From contig QEYB01001312.1 of assembly GCA_017562135.1 (NCBI GenBank), forward strand, positions 1,488,001 through 1,552,000: a DNA stretch of 64,000 nucleotides. Reading direction: 5' to 3'. The stretch's first letter is position 1. Every line of letters begins with the position of its first letter. This DNA comes from Dipylidium caninum (lineage: Eukaryota; Platyhelminthes; Cestoda; Cyclophyllidea; Dipylidiidae). Below the pieces are notes generated by a model. It saw nothing but the letters and a program-made list of their open reading frames with translations, had not been told where the DNA came from and did no database searches. Position numbers and translations under genes: made by a program. This document shows positions 36,284-49,710 of this stretch, one piece after another.

Positions 36284-39200
36284 CGGCTTCTGCTATCTGT
36301 TTACGCAGTTCAATGGTTCCCGCACCATCCTCCGCCACGAAGGCCACTCCGCCTCAGGTGCACCGCCCGTCCGCATTGTAATTAATTGCCTTGAAGTTAG
36401 TTTAAAGTTCCTGCCGATTTATAATTCACTGGAGATGACTCGGACCAGTGGACAAACTTTTTAGGAAGGGATCAAAGGCAAGGCGAATTATTAATGACCG
36501 CCACACAGACGTCGCCTTCGAAGGCGCGAGTGAGTGAGGTAGTGACGATGGCGGCGGTCCGTCGGTCTACGCGTGACCTTCAGGGGGCCGCGGAGGCGGA
36601 GGGACCGGGAGGGCGAAGGAGGAGGAGAAAAAAGGATGCGGAAGCGTACGGCTGTTTCCGTGTTTGTCTCGGGCGTTTCGTGCACCTCCTTTGCCCCTAC
36701 CGCGCCCTCCGCCTCTTCATTGCATTTTTTGTGCCTCCACGCGCCCTCTCCGCCATGGCCCCGCTCGCGTTTGTGCCGGCGGGCGGCATTTCGCTCTGCC
36801 TTGCATCGACTCGCGCCCTCCCCCCTCCTTCTCCTCCTCCTCCTCCGCGGGGCGAGTGGAGAAAAAACGGAGGCGAGAGCGCGGCGGTAGTCAGCACGTT
36901 GGGCGTTTGATCAACGGACTTGCGAACGAGCCAGCTATCGGGCAACACGGGCATACGAGGAGGCACATGAATAAGTAATGCTGGAGAGAATGTTGCCGTA
37001 CCTGTTCGTCGTTTGTTTCCTCTCCGCGTCGGCATGGCCTGCGCGAACGACCATGGCGGCGGCAAAGAACGATGACCATGCGCGTTGTTCGGCCATTGGG
37101 GAAGTGTCGGCAAACGCGTCGACCGAAGTGACCGCCTCCTATCGGCGTGAGACGTCAACCGCATATCTTGATAAGTGATTGTCCCTATCCGTTCGGACAC
37201 GCGCCTCAGTGTGGCCTTCTGGAAAGAAGGCCAACGACGTGGCAACGCCACAGAATTACGGGTAGCTTCGCGGCAGGAGGGCTTTTCTCAAGGCGGTTTC
37301 CCACTTGCCATCTCGTCTCGTCGCGGCGCTGCAGCTCTGCGGCAGAGAGGAGGGCGGCGGGGTGGTGTCAGAAGGTGGCCCTTCCGCGAAACTTTTGCCA
37401 AATTTACCTCTACCTGTACCACTCTGTAAGCCCCTCGGGAAGCGAGGTTGCTGCGGAGTCCATCGTCTCGATCGCGTCGGCAAGGGAGACGGGGCAAACA
37501 CCACAGGATGCCGGTTTGAGGAGGAGTCTGTTAGTCCGAGGGAAGTTGAACCCGACGATCCGAGTTTGCCAGTCCATTGTGCCATTTACACGGAGAAAGT
37601 TTAGGATGTTAGCGGACCGAAAAGTGTTGGACAGTCATTTTGGAACCGCTATTTTAGGTGTGTCCAGGCATTAATTACTGGGCGCATCTCAAATTATCAC
37701 CATTGTAATAAGGCGAGGTTGCTTCGAAGAGCAACCTCTTTCCACTTCTTCCCCTTTAATTACACAGGAGATCTCATATTATCCCTCTGTTTTCCAGCAG
37801 ACCAGAGTTTAATCAGAACAACTCACAAGCCCATCCATCTTCCTGTGACTTGAATTGGAGCTGACAGAGTCGTTCGCGTTGGCTGACGGACAAACGAGGC
37901 ACTTCACACTTGGAGACTTGAATGGCCCCGTCACTCACTTCGCGCCTTCCCACGGGACATCCACAGCCCGAGGGAGTCGCCGCCACCGTGCGCCCCGTGG
38001 TTTTCCCCGATTAGGCGCAGGTGTCCGCCGAGGGTAACCGCGCGTGGATAAGCGAAAATAAGTTGGGTTTTTTCGCCTCCTCAGAGACCAGAAGTTACTT
38101 TTCAAGGGACGAGTGGCTGCTGCCTAACTGCTCGCATGCGAGACGATTCACCCGCGACCGCTAGAACAGAGGGCCTTTCATCAGCCCGAAGGGGCACAGA
38201 CCTCCCGCCGATGCCTTCGACTCAGACTGGCATTGGAAGGCAACAACCTCGAGAGAAGAAATGCCCTCGTGTGTCGCCGCTCATCTGGTCGTCCGCCAAA
38301 CGGGGACTGAGGCATTAAATTCTTATTTTCGCTGGAGGGATAACGAGTGGGAAACTGACTCCGGACACGGCGCCCTTCACGAGGCACCAGTTTTCTGCAC
38401 ACTGTTATTCGCCGCCGCGGCCGCGGTTGCAGCCCCGCTTTGCGTCGGTGGACCCGGCTCACTTCCGACCGGCACCCTCGTCTTCTGCCAAGCTGAGACC
38501 GTGCAAGCCGCCCCCCCGCCCGTCTCCTGTCCGGGCGCGACGGCGGACGTGCTTCACGAACACCACCGCGCACGTCCCCGAGGCTTGCAGCGTCGCAAGG
38601 CGGCTGCGTTGAATCTGCATATTTCTCGCCATTTGGGGCTGCTGAGTCGGCAAGAGTGCCTCGTCGGCCAAATCGTTCTTCTATCAATTTTGTTTGGTGG
38701 AAAAGGTGTTTATTCACACCATGAACCGCTAGTGTGTTGTCTAAGTGTACGGGACTCCTCCCTAGGGGATACTTTCGCGCACACACTGGTGGCTGTCGAC
38801 GCCCTGTCAATAATTGGCCGACAAAAGCCTCGAATGCCCGAAGGAGGGCACTCATCCCCTCCGACCTTCGTCCAGGATCGCCCTTCCCGGGTGCCCCTTC
38901 CACGCGGACATTTGACACAGTCAGTCGTCGTGGTTCCCCAACGGGCACGTGTCTCCGCCGCGAAGAAGTTGGTAATCCAACGAGGAGCTTAACAGACAGT
39001 CCGGAGTCTTCAGTCGGGTTGTCTTCTGAGGGACGGGCAAGAATTCTACGCCTCTACGCGGCCTGAGTGCGGTGACATGGAGGAACAATTGGGTGGCGGA
39101 ATAAGATAAAAATGCGTTGGAAGGGGAGAACTAGCCGAAGCCGTTTTCGTAGCCGCTCGTCCCCAGTCTCCCATGCTGACGCCAATAAATCATGCAGCAG

Positions 39201-39848
39201 CGGCTCACGTACGATGGTCGCGCTTGTTGGCCGACTGGCAGCCATGTTGGCTGGATCGACTAATTACGGCGTTGGGAGAGACAAAAAGAGAAGTGAGAGG
39301 GAGAAAAAAAGTAGCATGTTGGGCGCCTAACCCGCATTAATCACACGTACGCGTACACACACTACGCGGCGGGACGGAGCGGGGCGACCGAGACGGAGCG
39401 GGACGGGCGAAACGGGCTGGACGCGCATGTGGCATCGGCCACGGCCCGCCGGCCCACGGTGTATGCCTCGAAGGGCCACGGGGAGCGAGGAAGGCATGGG
39501 GGGGGGGAAGGTGGACAGTTCCTTCGTCCCCCTTTTAGTCCTTTTTGGTCTAGTGGTAGTGGTAAGGCATGTGTGGACTCTCATACGCGCATAGAAGATA
39601 AATGTGTGTCAGTTAGCCTCTTGGCATGTGTGTGTGTATGTGTGGGTGTGCCTAAAGGCCACGTGGAGAAGAGGATGCAAAGGCGGACAAGGGGGAGGTG
39701 AAGAAAATGAAGAAGCATCGCGGAGAACATTCCCACCTCCGATTTGTATACGCGGACGCGCACCTGTGCAGCCACCGGATGCACTGCACGGTCACGAGGC
39801 GACAGCACCGCTCTCTCCGCTCGTTGCAACATTTCCACTCCTCCTCTT

Positions 39849-39872
39849 CATGTTGTACCTCATGTTGTACCT
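39849..39872. repeat. 12-bp tandem duplication
   Basis: Two perfect copies of CATGTTGTACCT in tandem. Confidence 0.85.
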
Positions 39873-42800
39873 CAAGTTTACTGAACAACGCCCCTGACGC
39901 TGCTTCCGAATGCCTCTCGGCGGTTAAATTCGCTGTGATCACACGTTAAGCGCCTCCCCTTTCTCCCGCCGTTCGAATCGCCATCGCCTTCTTGGTGTCA
40001 GGCGTTTCACCTCACGCCATCTCCCCTCGGTTCCATGGCACATTTCCGTTTATAAACTGGTACAGAGCTGTGGGGCCAAGTCGCCTCGAAGAAGGGAAGC
40101 GGAGATGGTTCGTCTCTGTCCGCCGCTGAGTATCACCGGCCGCAGTGTGTAAAAGGTTCCACAAGGAGTACGCGCGACTGCGTGTCAATCGAGACTTTCT
40201 CCCCTCGACCCTTGGGTCTTCCCTCCCACCATTCAGCAGCTGTTCAACCTCGCTGGTCAGCATTAGCTCGCGCCGCTTTCGAGACGACATGATTTTCGCA
40301 CTGGCAAGGAAGAAGGCGGCGGACGGAGGAGACAACAGTCCACGAAGGGCCACCGCGGGTGAGGGTGGTCAGCCTAAGACCGGTGAGATGCCAAGAGCTG
40401 ACGTTCGCGTCGTGTGGAAGCCCCAACTCGTTCACTTAGTACGTGTATCGTGAGTGCGGGAGGGCGACGCAACTCGAAGGCTGCGTGGCCGGGAGTGACG
40501 GGTGGACTGTCGAAAGATAGTGCGTGAAAATTCAGCCGCCGTCACTCCGAGCGGTGGTGACAGTAGATGGTCGAGGTGTCCACGTCCACCTGCCTCAGTC
40601 GACACGGTCGACGGGGGGCCGGCAGCGAGGAGAGGGCAGGAGAAGGGGCGAAAACTGGCCGTCGGCGACACTGTCGTGCGAGCGACTCCAAGAAGCGGAT
40701 TTACTTGCTGGGGCATCGCTTCATTTATTTCGTTTTGTTATCGGAGGATGGGAAAAACAATTAATTAACGCCGCCGCGCGTTCGTCGGTTCGCTCTCGGT
40801 CCCCTCCGTGGTCAAATGGTCACAGTCGTTTGAGTCATCACGTCCGCCGCCGTCAAATCCTATTATTCTCCCTCATATTATACGCCACCACCGCCCCCCT
40901 TTCGGAGGCACGGACAACTGCCAGGGATTCTTCCCACTGCCTGGGGACTCTCCGACCTCCACCCAAAACCCGTGCCCAACATTCCGCTTAGTCGCGAGCT
41001 CCTCCCTTCTCTCCTGTTAACCAGTTGAGATAAGAGGCGGCAAATGGGATGTCGCAAGGGGAGTTGGGAGAAGCAAGTGGGATTCGGGTGAACTCAAATT
41101 TATAGTCTTAACACGTCCCTACTTCCATCTATTCCCCAAAATCCGCCCTGTAAAGTAGCGTTCGGACAGTGGAGAAGTTGCTAATAAACAAGCATAGGCC
41201 ACGAAGCGTAGTGGCGTTCGCGGTTCCGCGAAAACTCGTTCCGGTTGGACACTAAACAGCGGCAGTCATGGAATGCTTCCGAGCACCTCACCGCGTTTCC
41301 CTCTGCGTCACTCTGGCCTCAGCGCCAACCACCGGCGCTGCTCCGCGCAACGGAAGGGCGCATTGAGCGGAGCGCCAAGTACACTCGCGAGAGAGTCGTC
41401 TGTGGGCCTCATCAATCAACGACTGAGAAATGGCAGGAGCCCCTTGCGATGAGGAAAGAGCCGGTCCCGTTTGAAGTGAGCGGAGCTGTCAAAACCGGCG
41501 CTACAAGCTTCGTCCCCGCCCTTGTGTATCGCGTCCCCACACACAATTTCCCCGCTCTCATGCGTGCACACACGCAGCGAGGGTTGAGGAAGCGCTTTGT
41601 ACATCCCAGCAGAGCGACGAATTATTTGTCTGTGAACGGACATCTCAGCTATAATAACCTGATGTAACCGGATCGTCTCACAGACCTCCGATGTAGTGAC
41701 AGCAGAACTTCCGCCGGCCCCTCGTGGCTCGTGGGCACTTCGCTCGAGGCTGGTGGACCACCGGTTCGAGCGGTGCTGCGCCAAAGCTCGATATCAACCG
41801 TCCCACTTACCTAAAGACCTTGGACCGGCGGGCTAAGCTTTGGCTAATGATGCGAGCTGTCGACGGCGTCGCCGTCCGCTCTCACACGCCCATCCCCCTG
41901 AAGTGGGTCATTTAGACTACAATCGTCTTGAATCAGAACATGTGCAGTTCAAAACGCCATCCGCCCGCAACCTCTTGCCGTCCCTCCTCCCGCCAATTGA
42001 CTGGTTGCTTTCAAGACTTCTCCTCGTCTCTCCTCCGCGGCCAACTTGAGTTTCGTGGTTCACAGGCCTCATACCCTTTGCCAGGCCACTTCCACGCTTT
42101 CCCGCGCCCACGTCGCAGCGAAGACTAAACGCGAGCGCACTTTTCTCCCCGCGCCCGACGCATATGTCAGCGGCCGCCCTGAGCAGATGGCGGAGCAGTA
42201 TTTAACTCCTCCGTAATTAATGGGCTTAGCTGCCTCCTTTGTCTCATGGTGGCAACAACCATGCGTGCGAACTCCGGCGGCGGCTGTTGTGTCGACGCAG
42301 CCGCGGTAGCGCAAACCGACGGGACGTTATTCCCGCCGAGCTCGTCCGCGGACGCGGTGAGCGTGAGAAGCGTCTAGTCGACTATGCGTTATTCCCGAGT
42401 CAGGGAGTGGAAGGTTGTGAAATCGGAAGCGCCCGTCCTCCTCAGTGGGCGCGTCCACTCGGGCGCAGAAGGGCGTCTGAGTGCCTCACGCCGGGCTCGC
42501 CTTCTTTCACGAAGCCCCGTTTGCAGGCGTCCCACCAAGGGCTTTTCAGTTAGCTTCGGCTGACGAACCATCGCCCCAGGCTCTTCCCGCCAGATCTGAC
42601 CCACCTTTGTGTCGCTGTTTATCTGTTTCCTCTCCAGACGCAGCACGCAACTGCCGACGTGGTTCGGACGAATACTTCGAGAATTATACGCAAACTCCGG
42701 ATTCTCGCTGCCAGCAGTGAGGACGAGCTTTTTGGAAAAGTGGAAACAAATGGTTCGAACAGAGAATAGCTGTTTTTCTCCAGCGCCTCTTTGCCAGCCA

Positions 42801-44599
42801 TCGAACTAATTAGGATGAGTGGATGCCACTCCATTAGCCCACATTCCTGAGCCCATTGCGTACTGTTCCAGGCGGACTATTCTGTGCCCCTGTGCCTCGA
42901 CGCAATGGCAGCGGATTTTGCTGGCTCCACTTTCAGCAATCTCGATGCGCCAGGGACAATGCGAGCACTTCGTGGTGCTGCCCGCCCTCGCGGTATCCCA
43001 GAAAGGGGTTTTAGCCAACTCAAAAGTTGGCCATGGGGCCCTGAGCTTGCGGGAGACCGAGCTGCAGGCAACGAGGCCACGCGGGCCGAGGCCGAAGGAC
43101 ATGGACTCTCCAAACCGCAGGGCACTGAGGGCCACATTGCCATGCGGATGGTCAACATGCGTTTGTGGGATGTTTAAATCGCCCATAAGCCTGCAACACC
43201 CCACACGAGTTGGTCGAAGGCGCACGAAAGGAGATATTCACTGCTCCTCAACAGGATGCGTCGGTGATCACGCGGCCCCGCACTTCCTCGTGCGTCCTTT
43301 CTTCTCTCCCTTGCTCTGCATACTCTCACCCGGGGATTCATTTTCGTGGCCCTGCTTGCACTGCCCCACTTAGATTGGGTGTAGCCGTTCGCATTGGCGG
43401 GGCCCCTTAAGCTCAGTAACCGCAGGGACACCAGTGACCGTATGAATTCGAGGCTGTCCTCTGAGCCGTACGGGGAGGTGGAGGTGTGCGGGCCCCGAAT
43501 GTGAGGTGCCTGGCTTGCCACCGACGCCGTCTCGAAGCAGATGCTTTCGTCCTCCCCCTCCACCTCGAGGCGTTCCACCTCGAGGACGTCGGAGAGTTGA
43601 CATTCCGGCCAACCTGGGCGACGAGTACGGGCTCTGTCGGCGTGCCGCCTCCGACACACTCCGGACGAAGCCGCGGGGTGAGGGGTGGCAATGTCGCCAA
43701 CAGCCCCGCACATCTCAACGGGTCTTCATTTCAATGTGACGAGGCAACGCCTCTTCATACTTGGCTGCCTCGCTCCACGCGTTATCGTCGTGGTCACTCT
43801 CTTCGCTCATATCGTCATCTCACTGCTTCAACGAACCCATTTCACTTTTTCTCGCCACCTCGGTGGTACACATGCCCACTGCAGGCTGTGCATTTCTACT
43901 CTTTGGTACTTGTAAATGTGATTTATTTCATGCTGCCTAACGATACTGTACCGATATATAAATTACACTCCACTAGCCATAAATGTTTTGCACTATTGCC
44001 TCGTGCGCCGTGCTAGAAAGCCAGGAGGAAGCTGTTTCGAAAGGCATTGAGGGCGAAAGTGCGACGATTATGTGAAATTCACTTGCGCCAAACTGTGAGG
44101 TATTTAAGTGAACGCCTCCAGCCGAACGACGCTTCGGTGACCTCGTCAGGGCCGGGAAGTCCCCCTAAGCTATGGACTGTGGAGTCCTTTCGACTCGGGC
44201 TAAGGCGTTTAACGGCATTTTACGTCCGCCCGAGTCCACCCACCTACATACTCAGAACACTCCGCTAAGGTTCTGCACAGACACTGATTTTCGCCACTCC
44301 GGCCATTCTACGCGATATATTCACAAGGCGGTAGCTCAGCATGCCAAATGGATGAGCGCAGGAGGTCAAGAAATGCCGCGTCCAGAGAGTGAATTACGAC
44401 TAACACCTCACTGGGAGAGAGACGGCTGGCGAAGGTAGTCGTCCCCTCCCCCTCTCCAACCCCTTGCGCCCGTCTTTCGTTGCCCCGAGGTGTGTCGGAA
44501 CACTATTTGTCACGGCGTCTCGCTGCCTCGCCGCCTGTCAGCAGTGGCAGTGGCAGCGGCGGCGGCGACAGAGGCAAGAACAGAAGGGGAGGGAGAACG

Positions 44600-44642
44600 A
44601 GGTGGAGGTGGAGGCGGAGGTGGAGGCGGAGGCGGAGGGGAG
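44600..44642. repeat. GGAGGT/GGAGGC hexanucleotide array
   Basis: Imperfect hexamer array. It gives a Gly-rich or Arg-rich open frame that I do not regard as coding. Confidence 0.75.
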
Positions 44643-45729
44643 CGGGGAGCGCTTCGGGAGATGGTCGCGCAGTGAGGGAAGCACTCCGTGCACGTATTTG
44701 CGTGAGATGGCGGCTGGGATCAGAGTCTTCTCCGCGCGATCCCTCTGTTCGTGTGAGCGTGCTCGTTCGTTTCTGTTGAATCGAGTTTAATTAATACATA
44801 CGGTCTCCCCTTCCCCTTCCTCTTCCCTGTCGAACACTGCAGTTCTTAGCTTTTGACATCCTCACAAAATCCACAACTTTTGACGTTTGAGAGCTCCACC
44901 CACCGCCTGCCCCACCCTCAGCCCCGGCCCCATCCGCGTTCAGCTGCCCTTCCCGCCTTCCTCTCGGTTCGATTGCTTTGTTTGCGCCTTCAATCGCGCG
45001 ATAACAAAATATGCGTTTTTTCGGATAGGATGAAGTACTTTGTGCTTTGCCTTCACCCTCACATGGAAAAGTCACTGAAGTGCCGCCAGATATACACCCA
45101 AAAAAGTTAATCGAATTGTATGGTCGTTGCTGCTGCCCGTTTGAGATAGAATGCCGGAAGTTAGTGCCGTTAATCACGAAGATTGTGCATTAAACGAGGC
45201 ATCGTGTCACCTCAATCGGCAGAATAAACCAGACGCCTTCCACTTTTGCGATTTTTCTGCCACAACATCAACGCAGGTGACTCACGGGGTGAGGACCAGA
45301 CTCACCGGGGATAACAATGGACCTGTCAGGCGATTAGCTTCGGTACATTCCTCTCAGGAATGCTCTCTGCCCCGGGGAAAGCGATTTGGAACATATTTTC
45401 GTGGCAAAAGTTTCCTACCTCATATTTTGTACTTTTTTAACCGGCAGCTGTTTGGAGAAACCGCACCGTGAACAATAACGCCTTCCTCGTCCTCTCAACT
45501 CCGCTTTACTCCCTAGCACAACTTTTAATTTGTGTACTTCACCATAAAAGGGTGGAGAAGTCCATTTCGGGTGTATCGAAGAGGAGTCATTCTTTTATCA
45601 TTTACAAAAAAACGTGGAGCTTAGAATTCTATTCTACTCAAACCTGTTCTTTTAACTCGTTCGCCTCATCGGAGGCATGCGGCAAAAGGAGTCAGCTGGT
45701 GTACAAACAGAAGAGCGGGCGGAGGACGA

Positions 45730-45795
45730 GGGGTGAGTGGGGGTGGGGGTGGGTGCGTGGTTGGAGGGAGGGAGGGAGGGAGGGAGGGAGAGAAG
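45730..45795 (+). repeat. G-tract array, possible G-quadruplex
   Basis: Runs of three to five G are spaced by one to a few bases, followed by repeated GGGA units. More than four G-tracts lie close together, so a quadruplex on the plus strand is plausible. Confidence 0.7.
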
Positions 45796-45910
45796 GGAAC
45801 GGGAGGGAAGGGTAGATTTTGCGTCTGGTTGAAAATTTTTACTCCCGCGAAGAGGAGATTCTGGTGTTCATCGCGAAGTCGCTGCCCCCCTTCCCTAGTC
45901 TCCAACTCTC

Positions 45911-45933
45911 CGCCTCCTCCTCCTCCTCCTCCA
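45911..45933. repeat. CTC trinucleotide microsatellite
   Basis: About seven CTC units. Confidence 0.75.
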
Positions 45934-47480
45934 CCAATGCCGCCTAGGATTTATTTGCCGGAGTGGGTAGGGATAAAAGGGAGGCTCTAGGGAGCAAAGA
46001 GACCATCTGACTCAATGCCGACAGCGCTCCCGTCTGCGTGTAAGTGCCTGCACGCGCGCGTGCGTCCAAGAGAGAGACACACACACACACAGGGGGAAAT
46101 TTATGTCAGAAGGCAAAGCGTTTCCGGCAGGACAGAGTGCAAAGGGGAAGACAAAAGTTACCTGAGACTGTGCTCTCCAACAGCACCAGTTAACTACGCT
46201 CGGCTAACAGAGCGACGCTGCCTCACGGCGTTTTGGTGCGCTCGCGTTGAGCAGCTCGTCCCGTCCCCGCGTTCTCGAGCAGCGAGCGCCAGCTCCAAGG
46301 CCATAATTACCAGATAATTACCGTGCGCAACACAAGGCGTGCTCCCGATGGCCCAGTGGGAGTTGGTTCCCCGCCCCAGTAAGCTCAATATGTCATTCCA
46401 GCCAGGTAAGGGCAGCACTTGTCTGCCCCAACACCTCCGAGCCGTTTATAGGTAAGACGATGTCCTCCATGCCTCAACCAATCATTTCGCTCGCTCAAGG
46501 TCGACTGGCGAATTGGACAAGTTTGCTGCCGTTATGTCGATTTAAGGGCGTTACACTAATTCTTTACCATTTCAAAGTTGGGTTTTATGTCAACTTACAA
46601 ATGTGAGCTACTGTCACCACTGCCAGAAGACGGCACTTCATTCAATTTCGCAGTTTGCCTTTCCGTGTTTTACAATGGAGAAGAAGTGTGAGGAATTTTG
46701 TCGTTTTTAAAGGTCTCTTAAGTTCAGCCAAAGATACCATCCATATGGACCCTCCCCACACATTACTCTTAACTTCTAGTTACCGGTTAATCTTCCTTGG
46801 TGGTAAGATGCTTGGCCTACGAGGATACGCAGTACCGAGATGCCTCCCCAACCGCCTTAAGGGGTGTTTGTGCCCCGTGAGAAAGACTTTTAACTAGCCA
46901 GTCATGCTTAGGGAGTCGGTGATGTGGTAGTCGACGCCATAATTACTTTGCTATTTTACCAGTCGGCGACGCAACCTGCCTCCTGTCGTGTATCTCAGGG
47001 GCCACCACGCCACCTCATCCGCTGCATTTCCACTCTCTAATTTACGTCCTTCTGACAATCGAGGGGAGTTATAGAACTCCAGTCATTTCTGTAGCTGCAA
47101 GAAAGTGCTGCGCCAGAGCGACTTTTCACATGGCGGTTAAGAACGGTCGAGGGATGCTCACGTCCGCTCCGGAGGGAAAACAGGGGCGTCGGGGCTTCTC
47201 CACGCAGCCCCTGCGTGCGGACCCCGTCGGGAGTGAGTGAAAGGCAGACAAGGGCGTGGGTGGGCATGGGCGGGCGTTGGCGTACGTGGGCGTGGACATG
47301 GCCCTGCCATCCGTGGCGAGGCAGCTCGGGGTGGCCGAGGGGACCAGGCGGGGCGCTGTGGTCTGACTCATCGCGCCAAAATCCCAGAGCAATCTGGCCT
47401 CCCTCAGTCTGCCCTCCCCGACGTTTCGGATGTTCGTAAATAAATCCCGCGTTTTCAACTGCCCCCGCTGATAGCATCTC

Positions 47481-47506
47481 GTTCGCTCGCTCGATCGCTC
47501 GCTCGC
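47481..47506. repeat. GCTC-type tetranucleotide repeat
   Basis: Imperfect TCGC/GCTC units. Confidence 0.65.
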
Positions 47507-47899
47507 AGGTTCCGCCGCGGCGGAATTTGTTGTAGTTTAGTTATTTTTAAAATTACGCTTCACCAATCGCGCCTCCCATCATGTGCCCTGCTCCAGGGCA
47601 TCAACTCCTGAATGGCCCAGCAAGTTTGCCTGGCCGGCGAAGGCGCGCCGGCTGAACCTGTGCGTCGAGCGGGAGGATCCCCCCTGCGCAAGTACATTGC
47701 AGCCTCGACGGCACGTGGTGAGTCCCGCGGGCGAGTGAAGTTGGCTTCGAGATGGGAAGCGCTCGCAAATGCACGTAACGGCACGAAGGAATGCTATGGC
47801 CGGTGAACCAAATAAAAAACAAATTGCGTAGAAGTCGTTTACTCGAAAATGCGGACGCTTGAGCAAATACAGTCCCGTCTTTCTTTGCAATGCTATCCG

Positions 47900-47912
47900 C
47901 CCCCCCCCCCCC
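47900..47912. repeat. Poly-C run
   Basis: Thirteen C in a row, a place where assembly length errors are likely. Confidence 0.85.
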
Positions 47913-49473
47913 GTCCCTTCGGAGGAAGCGCGGCCATAGACTATGCAACATCAATGCCCCGGCGCTCTGGACGTTAACGCTTTTGTGCCTTGTCACGACG
48001 ACAGGCTCGGAGCCGACGCTGTGCAGCCGAAACCGCCTGACGGCTCGATAACAGACGTATCGGGGACTGGAAATGGGCAGGACTCGGCGCCACATCGCCG
48101 CAATTACGGCCAATTGAATGACACTATGGGCGTAGGAGACCCCCTCAACGTCTCTTCGAAGGGCTGCTCTTCCGCACCGCCATCTCCCCCGGGTAACCAC
48201 AGAGGCCGTCGTGAAGTGTAACGGTACTTTTGCGCTTCTCCGATACCACAGGGAGGTTAACCTTTCAGGCAAATAACCACCTGCTGTCACTCAGTCGTTT
48301 TGTCAACGTGTGTCGGCGTAGGGTCAGAGCGTCACAGCCACAGGCCCTAGTGGGGCGGGCCGGAGGAGGCTGCCGAATCAGCGTAATTTAGGTCAGTTTC
48401 CCAAGTCGACGAAGTCCTTTGTCTTCGCTCTGCCTTCTCCTTCCTCTCCTCCTGCTTCCTGGTTTGTGCACTATGGCCGCGGCGGAATTTAGCATTCAAA
48501 CAACCGACCAACTGATGACCTGGAAAGCCTGTCGGTGGAAATGGGATGCACTTCATCACGAAGTACCGTGGGTAAATGCGGGTGTTCTGCCCTCGTGCCC
48601 AGCTAAATCCTCTTAGTTTATTTGATATACTGGCGTTAATTGAAGCCGGGCTACGATAGACTCGCCGTGTGCGCCGCGGTCCCCGCGGATCTGGTCACTC
48701 CGGCGCCAGCTCGTTCGGCCGCCGGTTGGGGGGCTTTGGCGCCTTCGGCCTGCATCTGACGTCGCGTGGGTCGAAATGACAGAGCTCCACGTTAGGTCAT
48801 GAGTCAACACAGGTGACATGCTTTTGACAGCCTCGAATCGTCACGAAGTGCTGAAGATGCTGTGCCTCTCGACGGGCGTGTGAGTGACACCAGCGACCAG
48901 CCGGCACTCCTCACTGCCCCGCCGAACCGGGGGACCTTATCCACAACCCCCAAGGGGCCATCGCATCCACTCGGAGCCCCTGTCCTTCCCCCATTGTATG
49001 CGTGTCTACGTGGCTGGTCGTAGCTCTCCAGACCAGACGCAGGCGGGAACAACCGTCCCGCGGGCCACCTCGTGTCGAGGCGCCTTGGTGCGCCGGAGCA
49101 GAGGACGCATGTCCGCAGTCGAGCTGAGGTGGGGCAATCAACAGGTCGTGTAAGTGGCGCCACTGGCCGAGATAATTGATTCCTCTCCAGGCATTAAACG
49201 TCAAATTAACTTTTCTTTCCGCCCCAATGATGCGTAGTGTCCTGGTGACTCCTTTGGGGCGTTCTTGAAGCTATCAGTGGTGAGAGTGCTTTGCCCATTG
49301 AGGAAAGAGTCCTATTCCCGCGCTTTTGTATTTCACTTAAACCGTTTTTCTGAACTTTTAATTTAGGGGCTAATTGAATTAACTCCTTTCTCCGGGCTTC
49401 TTGCCTTCTGCCTCTGTGAGAGGGAGCTGCCCCACGTGAGTCAGTCTCGGAACCATCCGAGTAGACGACGGAG

Positions 49474-49553
49474 CCGTCCGTCCGTCCGTCCCTCCGTCCG
49501 CCTGCCCGCCCCGCCCCGCCTGCCCGCCTGCCCGTCCCGCCCCGTCCCGCCCA
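49474..49553. repeat. CCGT/CCCGCC array, left part
   Basis: Tandem CCGT units pass into CCCGCC and CCCGT units. A related array lies at 49681-49710. Confidence 0.75.
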
Positions 49554-49680
49554 GGCTCCATGAGACGCAGTGCCGCTGTTGTTGTTGATTTTGCCAACAT
49601 AAAAGAGTCGGCAGCGCACAATCCTGGCCTATCCCGTCCGGCCTATGCCCACCCGCCGCTTTCTGCTCCCCCCACCCCTC

Positions 49681-49710
49681 CGCCCGTCCGTCCGCCCGTC
49701 CGTCCGCCCG
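49681..49710. repeat. CCGTCCGCC array, right part
   Basis: Short tandem of CGCCCGTCCGTC units, related to the array about 130 bp to the left. Confidence 0.75.

Larger units (their letters stand above)
36284..45729. other. GC-rich region, middle part, no supported gene
   Basis: I found no recognisable exon on either strand. It contains AT-rich islands in a GC-rich background (TAATTAATTG at 36379-36388, AATTAATTAA at 40759-40768, TAATTAAT at 42214-42221, TTTAATTAAT at 44786-44795), a ten-G run at 39498-39507, a 12-bp tandem pair at 39849-39872 and a GGAGGT/GGAGGC array near 44600-44642. Confidence 0.4.

Noticed and set aside
38181..38948. 255-codon minus-strand open frame
   Set aside because: It faces a 243-codon frame on the opposite strand over the same bases and has no family motif, so it is a composition effect.
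44325..44400. GGTAGCTCAG resembling a tRNA A box
   Set aside because: No B box (GGTTCGANNCC type) follows at a suitable distance and no cloverleaf can be drawn.
47601..48290. 229-codon minus-strand open frame
   Set aside because: No recognisable domain, overlapping frames on both strands and no splice or promoter support.
48419..48616. Frame with a Leu-rich, signal-peptide-like start
   Set aside because: The hydrophobic start begins at a TTG and comes from a CT-rich stretch. The first ATG lies after it, so no secreted protein is supported.
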